Assembly (NCBI GenBank): GCA_964419605.1
Contig: CAYQQM010000015.1
Span: 1-64,000 of the forward strand
DNA: 64,000 bases
DNA from: JABFXX01 sp964419605
GTDB lineage: Bacteria > Myxococcota_A > Polyangia > Haliangiales > Haliangiaceae
Reading direction: 5' to 3'
Part shown: positions 8,727 to 17,623 of the stretch, one piece after another
How the letters are laid out: every line of letters starts with the position of its first letter
Numbering within the stretch: position 1 is the stretch's first letter
The notes under the pieces: generated by a model
Databases searched by the model: none
The model's input: the letters and a program-made list of their open reading frames with translations, nothing else
What the model was told of the DNA's origin: nothing
Made by a program: the position numbers and the translations under genes

Positions 8727-10886
8727 ATGTCTGAATTAGCGGCCAGGCAGACGGGAACCAACCTCGGTCAGCGCTCCCCAAGCCAGCAGGTCGCGCAGGT
8801 GCCCGAGCCCGGCAAGGTCACCCTGACACAGAATCTGTACCGGAGAACACACGCCGTCGCGCAAGCGGATAGCGCAACGACATCCGCCCCGCCCGATCCG
8901 CCGTCGCGAACCGCAACCTGGCAGCAAATTGCAGATGCTGCGGACGATCCCAACGCGCAAGCGGAGCTCGATATTGCGTGGATCGAGTCCCTGCCCGCCC
9001 ATATCCAGGAAAGTATCGACACCGCTTTTGCAGACTCCAAAGCGGCCGCGAAGGCCTCTCGGTCCGCCGCTCCGGGACTCGCCAAGCTCGAGGCCGAGAT
9101 CCGCGCAGCCCAGAAGCAACTGATTCGGGATACCAAGCTCCGACTCGCCCAAGCGAACCAGCCTTCCGGAGGCAACGACGTCGCGCGCGATCCGATCTAC
9201 GCCGCGGAATACCAACGCCTTGAGCTGGAGCGGGATCACCAAAAACAAGCGCATTTGAAACAGATCGCGCAGAGCCAGGATTCTGCGGTTCCCATGGAGC
9301 AGCCAAAGCAATCGGTCGCGCGCCCCGAGACCTCCACGGTGAAACGCCTCGAGGGAAAGGCATTGGCCCGAACAAATTTCATGTCATGGGCTGTCCACGT
9401 GTGCGGCACGGCAGATGCCGCCAAGGCGCACTTCATGAGCATTAAACAAGTCAAAGGACATCCCGGCATGTTCTTAGCGGGCGATGCCAGGGCCCGATTC
9501 GAAGCGGCACTTGCCGATTTCGACGCGAACAATCCCGGCTATACCATCGTCGGTACCACGGTGGCCCACGCGCAGCGCGGAAGGCATCAAGAGCGGTGGG
9601 GCGTAGGCATGCTCGGTCATGCGCTCGGGGAATCGTTCGACCTTCGCGCGTACGACAACCCGAACATCAAGATAGACGACAAGCACAGCTACGCATATCT
9701 CATCGCCAAATTCGGCGGCGAGGGCGGCAAGCGCGGCAGTGGGCGAGCAACGATGTCGATCTCCGAATCGGCGATTGAACGAACCGGCCAAGAAACCGTC
9801 GAGGGCAAGCGATCGACCGAAGGCGCCGCTCTAATCGACGAAGTGCGACGCCAATTCGCCGAAATGAGCCTCACCTCCGAACGTCTTAGCCGTTCGTTAG
9901 AAAACGAAATGCCCCGGCTTCAAGCGGCACGCGACATGTACTTCGATCAACCCGACCTTCTGGCCGAACTGACCCAAGCGCAATCGGACTACACACGCGG
10001 CGACTCGGTGGCGCGGAAACGGCTACAGAGCCAGGCTTTTAGCAGCCCCGAGGAGAAACTTGCGGCCATCGGTCAAATCAAACAAGATCTTGCTGCGCTA
10101 GTCGACGAAAAAGCCGACGCGCTTGCAAAGTCCAAAGCAACCGTTCAACAAGCACTAGAGCACGCGTTCGCGACCTGGACAGCCGCCATTCAAATCGACA
10201 TCGACGCAGACGACGCGGTTTTAACCGAAAATAAAAGTGCGAGAACCCAGATTGCCGAAGAACAACGGGCACTTTCGTCTATCGACGCTGCCGATGCAGA
10301 CGCTTTCGCGCAGCTGGAAGCGTTTGCCGCTAGCCACGACCTAACTCGCCCCGAAGACAAGAAGCGTGTCCCGGACAACGCAAAGGCCTATAAAAAGGTC
10401 CTGGCACGCGAACTGCAAACCCGCGGTGCCAAGACGAGCAAGGCACTGGCTTCGCATGATGCTGACGCGCATGCCGACATCAAAGCTCTCAACTTCTACA
10501 AGGCCAAACTATTGGACCCCGCGTTTGTGTTCGGCAAAGGCAAGAGAAATCCCGACGGACATTGGAGCTCACGCTATCAAGCTGAGGCCGTTCCACTCAT
10601 GCAGCTTCTGGAGAACGGCACTGTGCACAACGACCCCATGCCAACTCCAACGGTGGTTCGAGCGCGGCAGGGCGTGTTCAATGCCGAGGTCGTCGTCACG
10701 CTCGTCAAGTTCGGGTTTGCGCCCGGAGCTAATTACGGTGACACCATGCACTTCGATTTCATCGAAGGCTTCAACCGTGCCGTGCCCGGTGGCCGCAGCC
10801 AGGAAAACCTGAAACGAACCCGTTTCAGCCCAGAGGGCGATCTCGATCGGCCGATGCCTACACACAACCCCGAGTCCGAAACGTGA
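8727..10886 (+). CDS. Probable eCIS/polymorphic-toxin-type cargo with M15 peptidase-like residues
   Basis: 719 residues; ATG 8727 follows a GGAGG site at 8713-8717. There is no signal peptide. The N terminus is disordered and includes PGKVTLTQNLYRR (residues 28-40), which resembles the leader seen in myxobacterial DUF4157-type proteins associated with contractile injection systems, though the DUF4157 domain itself is missing. H298-x2-G-x3-D305 (HALGESFDL) and H675 (MHFDF) match the zinc ligands of M15/DD-peptidase enzymes that cut peptidoglycan peptides. Between them lie ~370 residues, much of it charged and helical (about 370-620), an unusual insertion. The stop overlaps the next gene (GTGA). 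Function is inferred, not proven. Confidence 0.5.
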   Translation: MSELAARQTGTNLGQRSPSQQVAQVPEPGKVTLTQNLYRRTHAVAQADSATTSAPPDPPSRTATWQQIADAADDPNAQAELDIAWIESLPAHIQESIDTAFADSKAAAKASRSAAPGLAKLEAEIRAAQKQLIRDTKLRLAQANQPSGGNDVARDPIYAAEYQRLELERDHQKQAHLKQIAQSQDSAVPMEQPKQSVARPETSTVKRLEGKALARTNFMSWAVHVCGTADAAKAHFMSIKQVKGHPGMFLAGDARARFEAALADFDANNPGYTIVGTTVAHAQRGRHQERWGVGMLGHALGESFDLRAYDNPNIKIDDKHSYAYLIAKFGGEGGKRGSGRATMSISESAIERTGQETVEGKRSTEGAALIDEVRRQFAEMSLTSERLSRSLENEMPRLQAARDMYFDQPDLLAELTQAQSDYTRGDSVARKRLQSQAFSSPEEKLAAIGQIKQDLAALVDEKADALAKSKATVQQALEHAFATWTAAIQIDIDADDAVLTENKSARTQIAEEQRALSSIDAADADAFAQLEAFAASHDLTRPEDKKRVPDNAKAYKKVLARELQTRGAKTSKALASHDADAHADIKALNFYKAKLLDPAFVFGKGKRNPDGHWSSRYQAEAVPLMQLLENGTVHNDPMPTPTVVRARQGVFNAEVVVTLVKFGFAPGANYGDTMHFDFIEGFNRAVPGGRSQENLKRTRFSPEGDLDRPMPTHNPESET

Positions 10887-12904
10887 TCCTGCGGCTCGGA
10901 CTTGTAGCAATCGCGTTGCTAGCCGGCTGTGATGGTTCGTCATCAAAACGGGCAGCTGCCGCCCCTCCCACGCAGGGGTCCTCATCCAAGCTTGCCTTGG
11001 CCGGGGAAGGGAGCGGTGTCAAACCAAACTCGCAGATCGCGCGAGATACTTCAGTACTCCCCGTCACAACCCATTCAGGTGGCGCCGTGATCGGAGTCGG
11101 ACAGCCCCGGATGCAACTTGCGCGCGAACGGCCATTTCGATTGGCATTGCGAGCGCAGCGCCAGCTGGTCCTGGCCGAAGACGCCGGTTCGATCGCGATC
11201 TGGAATCTCGCGACGGGTGAGTTGATCCGGCGTCTTGAACCGCTCCCCGGTCCGTTCCCCAGCGCGCCAACCTTTGCGATTTCTCTCGACGCGCAGTGGT
11301 TAGCCGTCGGGTCACACCGCAAGACGCGAGTCTATGCGCCCCCGTTTGATCAGGTGTATTTTACGCCCGGGTGTTCGGAGGCTCGCGCGTTCTCGCACGA
11401 CTCGAAGCTGTTTGCGTGTCACAATACGTTGCCGGAAATTTGGAACGTGGCTGAAAAAAAGCGCGTAGCACAGGCGCCGGATAGCGCGGTGTTGCTCATG
11501 CCGCAGGCGGTCCAGTTCTCCGCAGACGATCGCAGCCTGTACTGGGCAACCGATCACGAGATCATTCGATGGAATTTTTCGAGCGGCGGCGCACTCCAGC
11601 AGGTCCACAAGAGCCGAGACAAACTCCTGAATGTGGTGTTTTCCGAGGGCAGCGATACGGCCTTCATCAGTACGCGGACGCCCGGGTCTTACAAGCACAC
11701 CAGCGCCTTGATCGACCTAGCCTCAGGAACGGTGTCCGCGTCAGACCGCGAATTCGACGCCGCCGTTTCCTTCTCAGGCAAACGGATAGCGTACGCGTCC
11801 GGCGATCGAGCTCGCGTCGTGGACGCGGCCAGCGGAAAGGCGATTTGGTCTACCCAAACAGCGGCGACGGTGCATCGAGCGGCCTACGCCAACGACAGAG
11901 ATGTCATCGCCTACGTCGAGGGCAAACACATTCGCGTTGTAGACCTTGCAGCCGGGCCACTGCGCTTCGGCGCGACATCGCGTTTTGCCGGATGGATCGA
12001 CGAAGGAGTCGCGGCCATCGAGCGCATCGAGAAATTCGAACAACTGCGCCTTGCAGATCGAACATGGAGTCCGGCTGACCGAGCAACCCTGGCGGCCAAA
12101 ACGAGCGCCCCCGCGTGGGCGACCTGGATCGCAGCTGGCGGGACGGTCGCCGCCGAGGCAAGCCCGCGCCACAACACACAACCCGATGCAAGAAGTGGGA
12201 CCGCATGCATGCCCAAACTCCGAACGTGGTCAGCCAACGGCGGCGCAAGGACGTTCACAATGGCCTGCAAATCGGCCGATTCGGCGGAGCCCGGTTGGGC
12301 CATCGGCGGAGGATCGGTCGTCGGAGTGGGCGAGAAATCCGCCATAGTGTACGACGCGAAAACCGGCCGTCGCACCGGAGTGATCCACGTTGAGCGTCCG
12401 AGGCTCGACGAGCCCGAATTCGAATGGACCTTTTGGGACATGGCGCTCTCCCAAGAAGCAAACCTGCTCGCCCTCATCTCGCGAGGTCCCAAGTTGCCAC
12501 CCGAAGGCACGCCGGATCCACGCGAGGATGCACTCCATGTCGATGACTTACGAGACAGGACCCGCTGCGAAACCGACCTGTCCGGCGAATGTCGAATGGA
12601 ATTCACGCTGTCGCTCTACACGATCGGCAGGACGGTAGAAAGGACATGGCTCGTGCAACTCGAACCACCCCATGGAGCTGTGCGGACCACTCAGCCCTCC
12701 GCCGTGGCATTCGACCGCGCCGGCAAGCGTATCCTCGTCGGTATGGCTGACGGCGAAATCCACGTGATGTCCACAACCTCGCCCGAACCTAGACACATCG
12801 AACGTTTCCACCATGGACCGATCGTAAAGCTCGCCGTCTCGCCAGGCGGCGGCTGGGCATTCTCCGAAGACGCCGCCGGACAGCAGCGGCTTTGGCCGCT
12901 TTAG
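10883..12904 (+). CDS. WD40-type lipoprotein, coupled to the preceding cargo-like gene
   Basis: 673 residues from GTG 10883, which overlaps the previous stop as GTGA. Lipobox LLAGCDG (Cys 16) predicts a lipid-anchored envelope protein. After a ~60-residue Ser/Ala-rich linker come beta-propeller-type repeats: VLAEDAGSIAIWNLATGELI, EIWNVAEKKRVA, ARVVDAASGKAIWS, AIVYDAKTGRRTGV and GEIHVMSTTSPEP, the last ending LWPL. Coupling to a putative peptidoglycan peptidase makes it a candidate periplasmic immunity or binding partner; this is inference from order only. Otherwise it is an unassigned propeller lipoprotein. Confidence 0.65.
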   Translation: MILRLGLVAIALLAGCDGSSSKRAAAAPPTQGSSSKLALAGEGSGVKPNSQIARDTSVLPVTTHSGGAVIGVGQPRMQLARERPFRLALRAQRQLVLAEDAGSIAIWNLATGELIRRLEPLPGPFPSAPTFAISLDAQWLAVGSHRKTRVYAPPFDQVYFTPGCSEARAFSHDSKLFACHNTLPEIWNVAEKKRVAQAPDSAVLLMPQAVQFSADDRSLYWATDHEIIRWNFSSGGALQQVHKSRDKLLNVVFSEGSDTAFISTRTPGSYKHTSALIDLASGTVSASDREFDAAVSFSGKRIAYASGDRARVVDAASGKAIWSTQTAATVHRAAYANDRDVIAYVEGKHIRVVDLAAGPLRFGATSRFAGWIDEGVAAIERIEKFEQLRLADRTWSPADRATLAAKTSAPAWATWIAAGGTVAAEASPRHNTQPDARSGTACMPKLRTWSANGGARTFTMACKSADSAEPGWAIGGGSVVGVGEKSAIVYDAKTGRRTGVIHVERPRLDEPEFEWTFWDMALSQEANLLALISRGPKLPPEGTPDPREDALHVDDLRDRTRCETDLSGECRMEFTLSLYTIGRTVERTWLVQLEPPHGAVRTTQPSAVAFDRAGKRILVGMADGEIHVMSTTSPEPRHIERFHHGPIVKLAVSPGGGWAFSEDAAGQQRLWPL

Positions 12905-13002
12905 GCACCGACCCGCAGAACTTGGCTGGTACAGGTCCCGGCTTATGTAGGACAAAGTAAGTTTTTTGACTTCATTTGGCTACGCAGCGATCATTTCGCA
13001 AG

Positions 13003-13419
13003 ATGAAACGTCGAGCCTTCGACTTGTCCCATGTGCTTGAGTCTACGTGGCCGCGAGCTTCGCTGGAGGTCACGGAGGCGGAGAAGCGAATATATAATCG
13101 CTTCGATAAGGCGTTTGTCGTCGTTATTGGTAGCGAACTTTACGGCGATGCTGTGGCCGTTGCGCGCAACATCTCGGCCGGCGGGCTGCTCGTCGAAATG
13201 TCGTATGCGCCGCCGCTCGGCTCGGTGGTTACAGTGCATTTTCAGTACCCGCGCGATGCCGGGACGGTCGATGAAATCGTCGCCCGCGCGGAGGTCAAGC
13301 ACCACCATTACTTAAACTTTGCTAGCGCAGACGATCAGGCGAGCACGCGCGCAATCGGGCTGCGATTTATCGAGTTTTTGGACCCTGGAGAAGGCGTGGA
13401 GAATGACCGCATTCACTGA
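13003..13419 (+). CDS. PilZ domain protein
   Basis: 138 residues from ATG 13003; the frame extends to TTG 12976 but neither start has a clear ribosome site. The PilZ-type core is KRIYNRFDKAFVVVIGSELYGDAVAVARNISAGGLLVEM, with the N/D-x-S-x-x-G motif present as NISAGG. The upstream RxxxR arginine motif that grips cyclic di-GMP is not canonical (only KR and NR are visible), so binding is uncertain. PilZ proteins relay c-di-GMP signals to motility or exopolysaccharide machinery. The gene stands between the WD40 lipoprotein and a TPR protein in the same direction. Confidence 0.7.
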   Translation: MKRRAFDLSHVLESTWPRASLEVTEAEKRIYNRFDKAFVVVIGSELYGDAVAVARNISAGGLLVEMSYAPPLGSVVTVHFQYPRDAGTVDEIVARAEVKHHHYLNFASADDQASTRAIGLRFIEFLDPGEGVENDRIH

Positions 13420-13529
13420 GGTCAGCCCACGTGGTCCCGTCTGGCCCACAATTCAGCTTGCGCCGAAGCCCACGACTCGGTAAAGCCTCGCATACCACGC
13501 GCCCATCCAGCCCGGCCGGGCGACGCCCT

Positions 13530-15089
13530 ATGCGACTCTGCATCGTCTACTTTGCTATCAGCGCTGCCCTGGCGAGTATCGCCCCTGTCAGAGCAGCAAC
13601 TCCCGATGATGCGTCGGCCCTTGCTTTGCTCGGCCAAATTGGCGGCAGCGATCCAGCAACCCGCAACGCCGCAATGGCAAAACTCGACAAAGTCGCGCCC
13701 ACGGCCATCGATGCCATTGCATCGTTTCTGGCGCGCAAACGCGAGACCGATATCGAGCAGCGGCGCCAAGTCCTGGCAACGATCGGTGCCGAGGTTCCGG
13801 ACAGCAAAGGCCGTTTCCCCACCCCGCCGCGCCGTTCGGCGAAAGACCAAGAGCTGGCCGATAACCTCGACTGGCTCGCCGCGCTCACCGCCTTGCCGAG
13901 CTCGACCGATCCCCTCGTGGGACTGAGCGAAGTGATCGCCGACGATGCAGCGATCCGAGCACTTGCGCGCACCAACGACATGCGGGCAGCTTCGATTCTA
14001 TTCAGCGTAGCCTTCGGCGAAGAAACCATCATCTATCGCGATGAAATTGGGCGTTACCTCCGCACGATGGAGCCCTACAGTGTGCCGGCGTTAATGACAG
14101 AATCTCAGTCGCGCAATTACGACCGCAAGCGGTACGCAACCTACCAACTCGAGCGGATCGACCGGCAAGAACCCGGCAAAGCGCTGCGCGCCGCCGCTGG
14201 CGATGAATCGCTCGCGATCGCGCTGCTAGAGGGATTTGCGGCCACGCGCCATCGCGAAGCTGTTCACGCGGTTTGGACGAAGGTCAACGCTGACTCGCCG
14301 AGAATCCGAAGCGCTGCTCGCACTGCCTGGATGGCGTACATCACGGGCCCACCACCGCCGCCCGCGCCCAAGAAGCGCCTGCAGCTTCCCGGTGGAAAGC
14401 TCACCAAGAAAGAGAAGCCGCTGTGGCTGACGTACCGCGAGCTCGCGGACAACGAACTGCGCAAAGCCGCCAATGAGCTGTTGCACGAAAATCTGCCGTT
14501 GGAAGATCCTCGATTGGACGACAACGATGACGATCGACCGGTCAGTACAGTGAAGGTCGATCTCACCGACCTGACCAAGCGCATCTGGGCCCATTACGAC
14601 GGGGAGCGCGCCGCGCAGCAACGCATCCATTGGAGTGCCGCCAACGCACTCGCTCAAGCCGGCGATCTGAACGGCGCAACGACCCAGATCGATCGCATGC
14701 TGGCCCAGGACCCTGAGCACGATCGCAAAGTGCAAATGGCAGCAATCTACTTTCGCCACGCGAAGGAACTCGAACGCCTGCAAAAGTGGGTAGAGGCGGA
14801 AGCAGCGTACTCTAAGGCTTTCGGGCTCGATCCAGAGGGATCCCGGGCGACCGAAGCACTCGCGGGACACCATTTTTCGCTGGGTAAGTCGCTCGAAGCG
14901 AAAGGAAAAAACGGCGCGCCCGACTTCCGCCGCGCGGTTGCACTGCGCCCCGACTACGGTCAGGCCAAGGCCGCCGCGAAAATGGCGAGCCATCCAGCTA
15001 GACCCACGTGGCCATTGTGGGGTGCCGGAGCAGCGTTTGCTGCAGCGCTCGGACTCCTGGCGGCCGGCGTGATAAGACGCCGAACGTGA
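13530..15089 (+). CDS. Exported HEAT/TPR protein with C-terminal membrane anchor
   Basis: 519 residues from ATG 13530, chosen because a signal peptide (MRLCIVYFAISAALASIAPVRA) begins there, although the frame is open back to GTG 13431. Residues 30-300 are alpha-helical with HEAT-like pairs (NAAMAKLDKVAPTAIDAIAS; AIALLEGFAATRHREAVHAV). Residues ~380-490 form TPR units (ANALAQAGDLNGATTQIDRM; EAEAAYSKAFGLDPEG). A single membrane helix near the end (WGAGAAFAAALGLLAAGVI) is followed by RRRT, so most of the protein faces the periplasm. The final TGA overlaps the GTG of the thymidylate kinase gene. Probably a scaffold; no partner can be named. Confidence 0.7.
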   Translation: MRLCIVYFAISAALASIAPVRAATPDDASALALLGQIGGSDPATRNAAMAKLDKVAPTAIDAIASFLARKRETDIEQRRQVLATIGAEVPDSKGRFPTPPRRSAKDQELADNLDWLAALTALPSSTDPLVGLSEVIADDAAIRALARTNDMRAASILFSVAFGEETIIYRDEIGRYLRTMEPYSVPALMTESQSRNYDRKRYATYQLERIDRQEPGKALRAAAGDESLAIALLEGFAATRHREAVHAVWTKVNADSPRIRSAARTAWMAYITGPPPPPAPKKRLQLPGGKLTKKEKPLWLTYRELADNELRKAANELLHENLPLEDPRLDDNDDDRPVSTVKVDLTDLTKRIWAHYDGERAAQQRIHWSAANALAQAGDLNGATTQIDRMLAQDPEHDRKVQMAAIYFRHAKELERLQKWVEAEAAYSKAFGLDPEGSRATEALAGHHFSLGKSLEAKGKNGAPDFRRAVALRPDYGQAKAAAKMASHPARPTWPLWGAGAAFAAALGLLAAGVIRRRT

Positions 15090-15691
15090 AGGTATTAGGG
15101 GTGCTCATTGTCATCGAAGGACTCGATGGTGCAGGCACGACCACGCAGGCCAAGCGACTCGCGGACCATTTCGGCGCAACCGCGCACCTAACGCGCCAGC
15201 CGAGCGACGGCCCGGTCGGTCGTCTGATTCGCGAAATGTTGACCGGCAGTCACTCGATTCCAGGCCAAGATCTATCGCAAAACACCTTTGGCTTGCTTTT
15301 CGCGGCGGACCGCCTCGACCACCTGCAGCGCGAAGTCGAGCCAGCCCTTGCAGCTGGAAAAACGGTGATTTCGGACCGCTGGTACCACTCATCGTTTGCC
15401 TACCAGGGCACCGGTGCGGAGCGAGATTGGATCAGTGCCCTCAACGCGCGCGCCCGTCGGCCAGAACTGACGATCTTCCTCGAAGTCCGGCCAGAGGTCG
15501 CCGCTAAGCGCCGGGCCGCAGCCAAGCGTCGCCAAGAGTTATTCGAAGATCTCCAGATGCAGATCGAGGTCGATGCAGGGTACCGAGCCACGATCGCCGA
15601 GTTGCGCGCCGCGGGGGAGCGCATCGAATGTATCGATGGCGAGATGCCCGAAGCCGCCGTGTTCGCAGCGATCCTTCAGTTGCTTGGGTAG
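15086..15691 (+). CDS. tmk: Thymidylate kinase with altered P-loop
   Basis: 201 residues from GTG 15086 (GTGA overlap with the previous stop); GTG 15101 is an alternative start. It phosphorylates dTMP to dTDP for DNA synthesis. Family marks are the P-loop region EGLDGAGTTTQAKRL, the DRX motif SDRWYHSSFAYQG and the LID-region basic stretch RRAAAKRRQELFED. The usual P-loop lysine (GxGKT) is Thr here (GAGTTT), which is worth noting since that residue contacts the ATP phosphates; the neighbouring LID arginines may compensate. Length is typical for the family. Confidence 0.85.
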   Translation: MKVLGVLIVIEGLDGAGTTTQAKRLADHFGATAHLTRQPSDGPVGRLIREMLTGSHSIPGQDLSQNTFGLLFAADRLDHLQREVEPALAAGKTVISDRWYHSSFAYQGTGAERDWISALNARARRPELTIFLEVRPEVAAKRRAAAKRRQELFEDLQMQIEVDAGYRATIAELRAAGERIECIDGEMPEAAVFAAILQLLG

Positions 15692-15732
15692 TTAGGGTTT
15701 GACCATAGACAGCAGCGAAGGCCAACGGCCAC

Positions 15733-16059
15733 ATGTTCGGTGGGCTTTTCGCCCACAGTTTCATGGTCAAGTTGGGTCCCGCGGACTACGCCGCCGCGTT
15801 AGCGCTCGACGGGGCGGTGCCGTTCGATCCGATGGGGAACGGCCGGGTGATGAGCAACACCGTACTCATGCCGGAATGGGTGATGGACGACCCCGCAGAG
15901 ATGGCATCGTGGCTGAAGCGCGCGTTCGACCACGTGCTAACCCTGTCAACAAAGAAACAACCGACGAAGCGCTTAGCGAAGCCCGCCCGTAACCGCCCCA
16001 GCGCAAAGCCCGCGAAAAAGCGCGGGACAGAGAAGGGAAAGACCAAGCGACGTTCGTAG
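15733..16059 (+). CDS. Truncated TfoX N-terminal-domain protein
   Basis: 108 residues. KLGPADYAAALALDGAVPFDP and MPEWVMDDPAEMASWLKRA match the second half of the TfoX N-terminal domain. Full-length family members start with a ~20-residue helix and read MFGG-(x~20)-VGP; here the protein begins at MFGGLFAHSFMVKLGP, so the helix and about ten core residues are missing. An in-frame TAG at 15706 rules out an upstream start. A hairpin GTGGGC-TTTTC-GCCCAC (15740-15756) sits at the apparent deletion point. The last 30 residues are a Lys/Arg-rich tail. It may be a decaying gene. Confidence 0.5.
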   Translation: MFGGLFAHSFMVKLGPADYAAALALDGAVPFDPMGNGRVMSNTVLMPEWVMDDPAEMASWLKRAFDHVLTLSTKKQPTKRLAKPARNRPSAKPAKKRGTEKGKTKRRS

Positions 16060-16061
16060 CG

Positions 16062-16250
16062 AGTACCTCATGTCAGTGGTTTTGACGAGTTCCGGTCGCT
16101 GAGGCGCGCCAAGCGCGAGGCTTGCGGAGTAAGCGCTACTGGCGGTAACGCGACGGAGCATAACGATGCGATCGGCGACGACCCTTGGAAGTCCCCGACG
16201 GGGGATGGATCGGCGGCCCGAACCGATCAAAACCACTGACATGAGGTACT
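16062..16250 (-). repeat. Element B: 189-bp repeat with perfect 24-bp inverted ends
   Basis: Perfect inverted arms at 16062-16085 (begins AGTACCTCATGTCAGT) and 16227-16250 fill the gap between two convergent genes. Read on the minus strand the interior starts GATCGG just inside the arm and ends in CTCG, the same edge signature as element A, though the arms are unrelated. Small internal hairpins include TCCCC-GACG-GGGGA (16192-16205), CGCG-CCAAG-CGCG (16105-16117) and AGTA-AGCGC-TACT (16128-16140). The right arm supplies two bases of the stop codon of the aminotransferase gene. It could act as a bidirectional terminator. Confidence 0.8.
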
Positions 16251-17610
16251 AGGGGCGCCACCACGCTTCGCGTTCGACGAGGTCAAACACTTCCCGCAAA
16301 ATCGCGAGTCCGTTCATCGCGGTCGCGAGGTCAGTCGAGAGCGGTGGCTGAATCCGAAAATGAGCAGAGTAGCTCATCGTGAGAAGGCCGCGGCGCACGC
16401 ACTCCTGGAAGATGCGGTCGGTGACCTTGCGCGGCAACGCAGTTTTTTCCTTCTTGTCGCTGACCAGCTCGAGTGCCATGAACATCCCCGAGCCCCGCGC
16501 ACAGCCGACGAACGAGTAGCGCTCGACCCAGGTTTTGAGCTCGCTCAACATCGCGGCACCGACCGTGCGCGCGTTCTCTACCAGTTGTTCCTCTTCGAGA
16601 ATGCGCAGGGACGCAGCCCCGGCCGCCGCAGCCAGCGGGTTCCCGCCGTAGCTCGACGACGATCCGGACGGATTCGACCATGGCTTGGAAGCTCCGATCG
16701 CTTGCGTGGTGGCAATCGCCGACAACGGGAACCCACCGCCCACCGCCTTGCCAATTGTGACGATATCGGGAACGACCCCTGTGTGGTCTGTGCCCCACCA
16801 TGTGCCGGTGCGACCGAGTCCGGTAATCATTTCATCGGCGATAAAGAGTGCGCCAACCTCCTTGGCAATCGACGCCATAGCAGGAAGGAACTCTTTGGGT
16901 GGGACGATGTTCCCCGCAGTGCCCTGCATCGGTTCCACGATGACACCGGCGACAGCGCCTGCTGTGGCAACTTTGACGTAGCCGCGCGCCACTTCTGCGC
17001 ACGCAATGCCGCACGACGGGTATTCGAGCTTGAGCGGACAGCGGTAACAGTCGGCGTACGGCACCTGATGGCTGCCAGGGACCATAGGGCCAAGTTTGTC
17101 TTTGAACGTGGATCCCATCAGCGACAGCGCCCCCATGGTCTTGCCGTGGAACCCGCCCCAGCAACTCACAAACTCGTACTTGCCCGTGTACGACTTGGCC
17201 AGGCGTAGCGCGCTTTCCACGGCCTCGGCGCCACTGGAATACAGCTGTAACCGGTTCACCTCGTTGGCGGGCGCATGGCGACCAAACCGCTCAAGCAGCT
17301 CGACCCGCGCTTCACTGGTCAGCGAACCCACCGCGGCACGCGCCGCCTGACGCTGGATCGCTTCGACCCACGTCGGGTGCGAGTGACCTAGCGCTCCGAC
17401 CGCAATTCCACCGATGAAATCGAGAAACACGTTGCCGTCGACGTCGGTGATCGCGGAGCCCTCGGCGTGGTCCACAGCGATTCCGGCCGCGAGCGCATAA
17501 CCTTGCGCGCCAGGCGCCATATGAAGGTCTTCCCGCATCCGCAACGCCTGGCTCTTGGGCCCTGGGATCGCAGTAAGAAGGCGTCGATTCTGATTCGCGG
17601 GTTGCGGCAT
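16249..17610 (-). CDS. Class III PLP-dependent aminotransferase
   Basis: 453 residues from ATG 17610. It is a fold-type I omega-aminotransferase: GAEAVESALRLAKSYTG, the PLP-contacting Asp in ADEMITGLGRTG, and the Schiff-base Lys in VTIGKAVGGGFPLS. A four-Cys cluster, CYRCPLKLEYPSCGIAC (near residue 200), is typical of one subgroup related to 4-aminobutyrate and putrescine aminotransferases. Substrate cannot be read from sequence. It lies 13 bp after a CDP-alcohol phosphatidyltransferase gene and downstream of a sugar/inositol-type dehydrogenase, all in one direction, so it may make an amino-modified polar headgroup rather than catabolise GABA; that is inference. Confidence 0.8.
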   Translation of the reverse strand: MPQPANQNRRLLTAIPGPKSQALRMREDLHMAPGAQGYALAAGIAVDHAEGSAITDVDGNVFLDFIGGIAVGALGHSHPTWVEAIQRQAARAAVGSLTSEARVELLERFGRHAPANEVNRLQLYSSGAEAVESALRLAKSYTGKYEFVSCWGGFHGKTMGALSLMGSTFKDKLGPMVPGSHQVPYADCYRCPLKLEYPSCGIACAEVARGYVKVATAGAVAGVIVEPMQGTAGNIVPPKEFLPAMASIAKEVGALFIADEMITGLGRTGTWWGTDHTGVVPDIVTIGKAVGGGFPLSAIATTQAIGASKPWSNPSGSSSSYGGNPLAAAAGAASLRILEEEQLVENARTVGAAMLSELKTWVERYSFVGCARGSGMFMALELVSDKKEKTALPRKVTDRIFQECVRRGLLTMSYSAHFRIQPPLSTDLATAMNGLAILREVFDLVEREAWWRP

Positions 17611-17623
17611 CGAGTGCGATCTC

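Noticed and set aside
14226..14993. 255-residue minus-strand open frame
   Set aside because: Antisense to the HEAT/TPR gene, whose signal peptide and TPRs are clear.
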